This document shows positions 6,897-7,017 of a DNA stretch of 7,017 nt, piece by piece (the stretch's first letter is position 1; each line of letters opens with the position of its first letter). This DNA comes from Fimbriiglobus sp. (lineage in GTDB: Bacteria; Planctomycetota; Planctomycetia; Gemmatales; Gemmataceae). The position numbers were made by a program, and so were the translations under genes. The notes under the pieces are model-generated. The model saw only the letters and a list, made by a program, of their open reading frames with translations, did no database searches and had not been told where the DNA came from. The DNA is taken from assembly GCA_025352585.1 (NCBI GenBank), contig JANXTD010000878.1, positions 1 through 7,017 of the forward strand, given 5' to 3'.

Positions 6897-7017
6897 CTAG
6901 CCCACGAACACTCCGCCCCGGAAGGCGGGGTCGTACGCGTTGAAATTGAACACCTGAGCCGGCGTACCCGACTTGACGTTAAACAGCCGCACTTGCGGTG
7001 CCCCGCCCGGCCCGGCC
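6897..7017 (-). CDS. FG-GAP repeat protein, C-terminal end only
   Basis: Partial gene: 39 codons before the TAG at 6897-6899, continuing past the right edge. It reads A-G-P-G-G-A-P-Q-V-R-L-F-N-V, then F-N-F-N-A-Y-D-P-A-F-R-G-G-V-F-V-G-stop. The pattern 'A-G-P-G-G-x-P-x-V-x-V-F ... F-x-A-Y-D-P-x-F-x-G-G-V' is that of the FG-GAP/VCBS-like beta-propeller repeats that end many large secreted proteins of Gemmata relatives. I infer a large exported or surface protein whose rest lies outside the window. Its final residues match the ending of the remnant at 1806-2085. Confidence 0.7.
   Translation of the reverse strand, partial: AGPGGAPQVRLFNVKSGTPAQVFNFNAYDPAFRGGVFVG

Overview
This GC-rich window (roughly 70% G+C) looks like chromosome of a Gemmata-type planctomycete. 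The evidence is a small protein resembling the planctomycete TIGR03067 family, an FG-GAP repeat C-terminus of the type abundant in Gemmataceae (residues A-Y-D-P-A-F), a Tat-exported ferritin-like protein and a DUF4118/PAS hybrid histidine kinase. Family names come from reading motifs by eye; no search was run.

Left part (1-2620): prfA (release factor 1) on the plus strand converges on a small membrane protein gene on the minus strand (1093-1713, GTG start chosen from its ribosome binding site). About 400 bp follow without an intact gene. They hold what looks like a frameshifted 3' remnant of a secreted repeat protein (1806-2085). Next is a minus-strand mismatch-specific DNA glycosylase (2111-2620) of the Mug superfamily that lacks the usual catalytic Asn.

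Centre (2621-4920): a short divergent promoter region leads into a 731-residue membrane-anchored hybrid histidine kinase (four membrane segments, two PAS domains, HisKA, HATPase, C-terminal receiver). It converges, with a 20-bp gap, on a minus-strand secreted thioredoxin/peroxiredoxin-like protein (4941-5558).

Right part (5559-7017): the redoxin gene is divergent from a 119-residue TIGR03067-like protein (5695-6054), which ends at a strong stem-loop terminator (6078-6114). On the minus strand is a Tat-secreted ferritin-like protein (6134-6811) whose helices appear in circularly permuted order. Upstream of it on the same strand is the 3' end of an FG-GAP repeat protein (6897 to beyond the window edge), separated by a hairpin.

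The window is mostly a set of independent one-gene units in alternating orientation (housekeeping, repair, signalling, envelope redox) rather than one operon or defence system. I found no tRNA, rRNA, CRISPR array or insertion sequence. The items most worth a second look are the permuted ferritin-like domain, the Asn-less glycosylase and the decayed surface-protein remnant.
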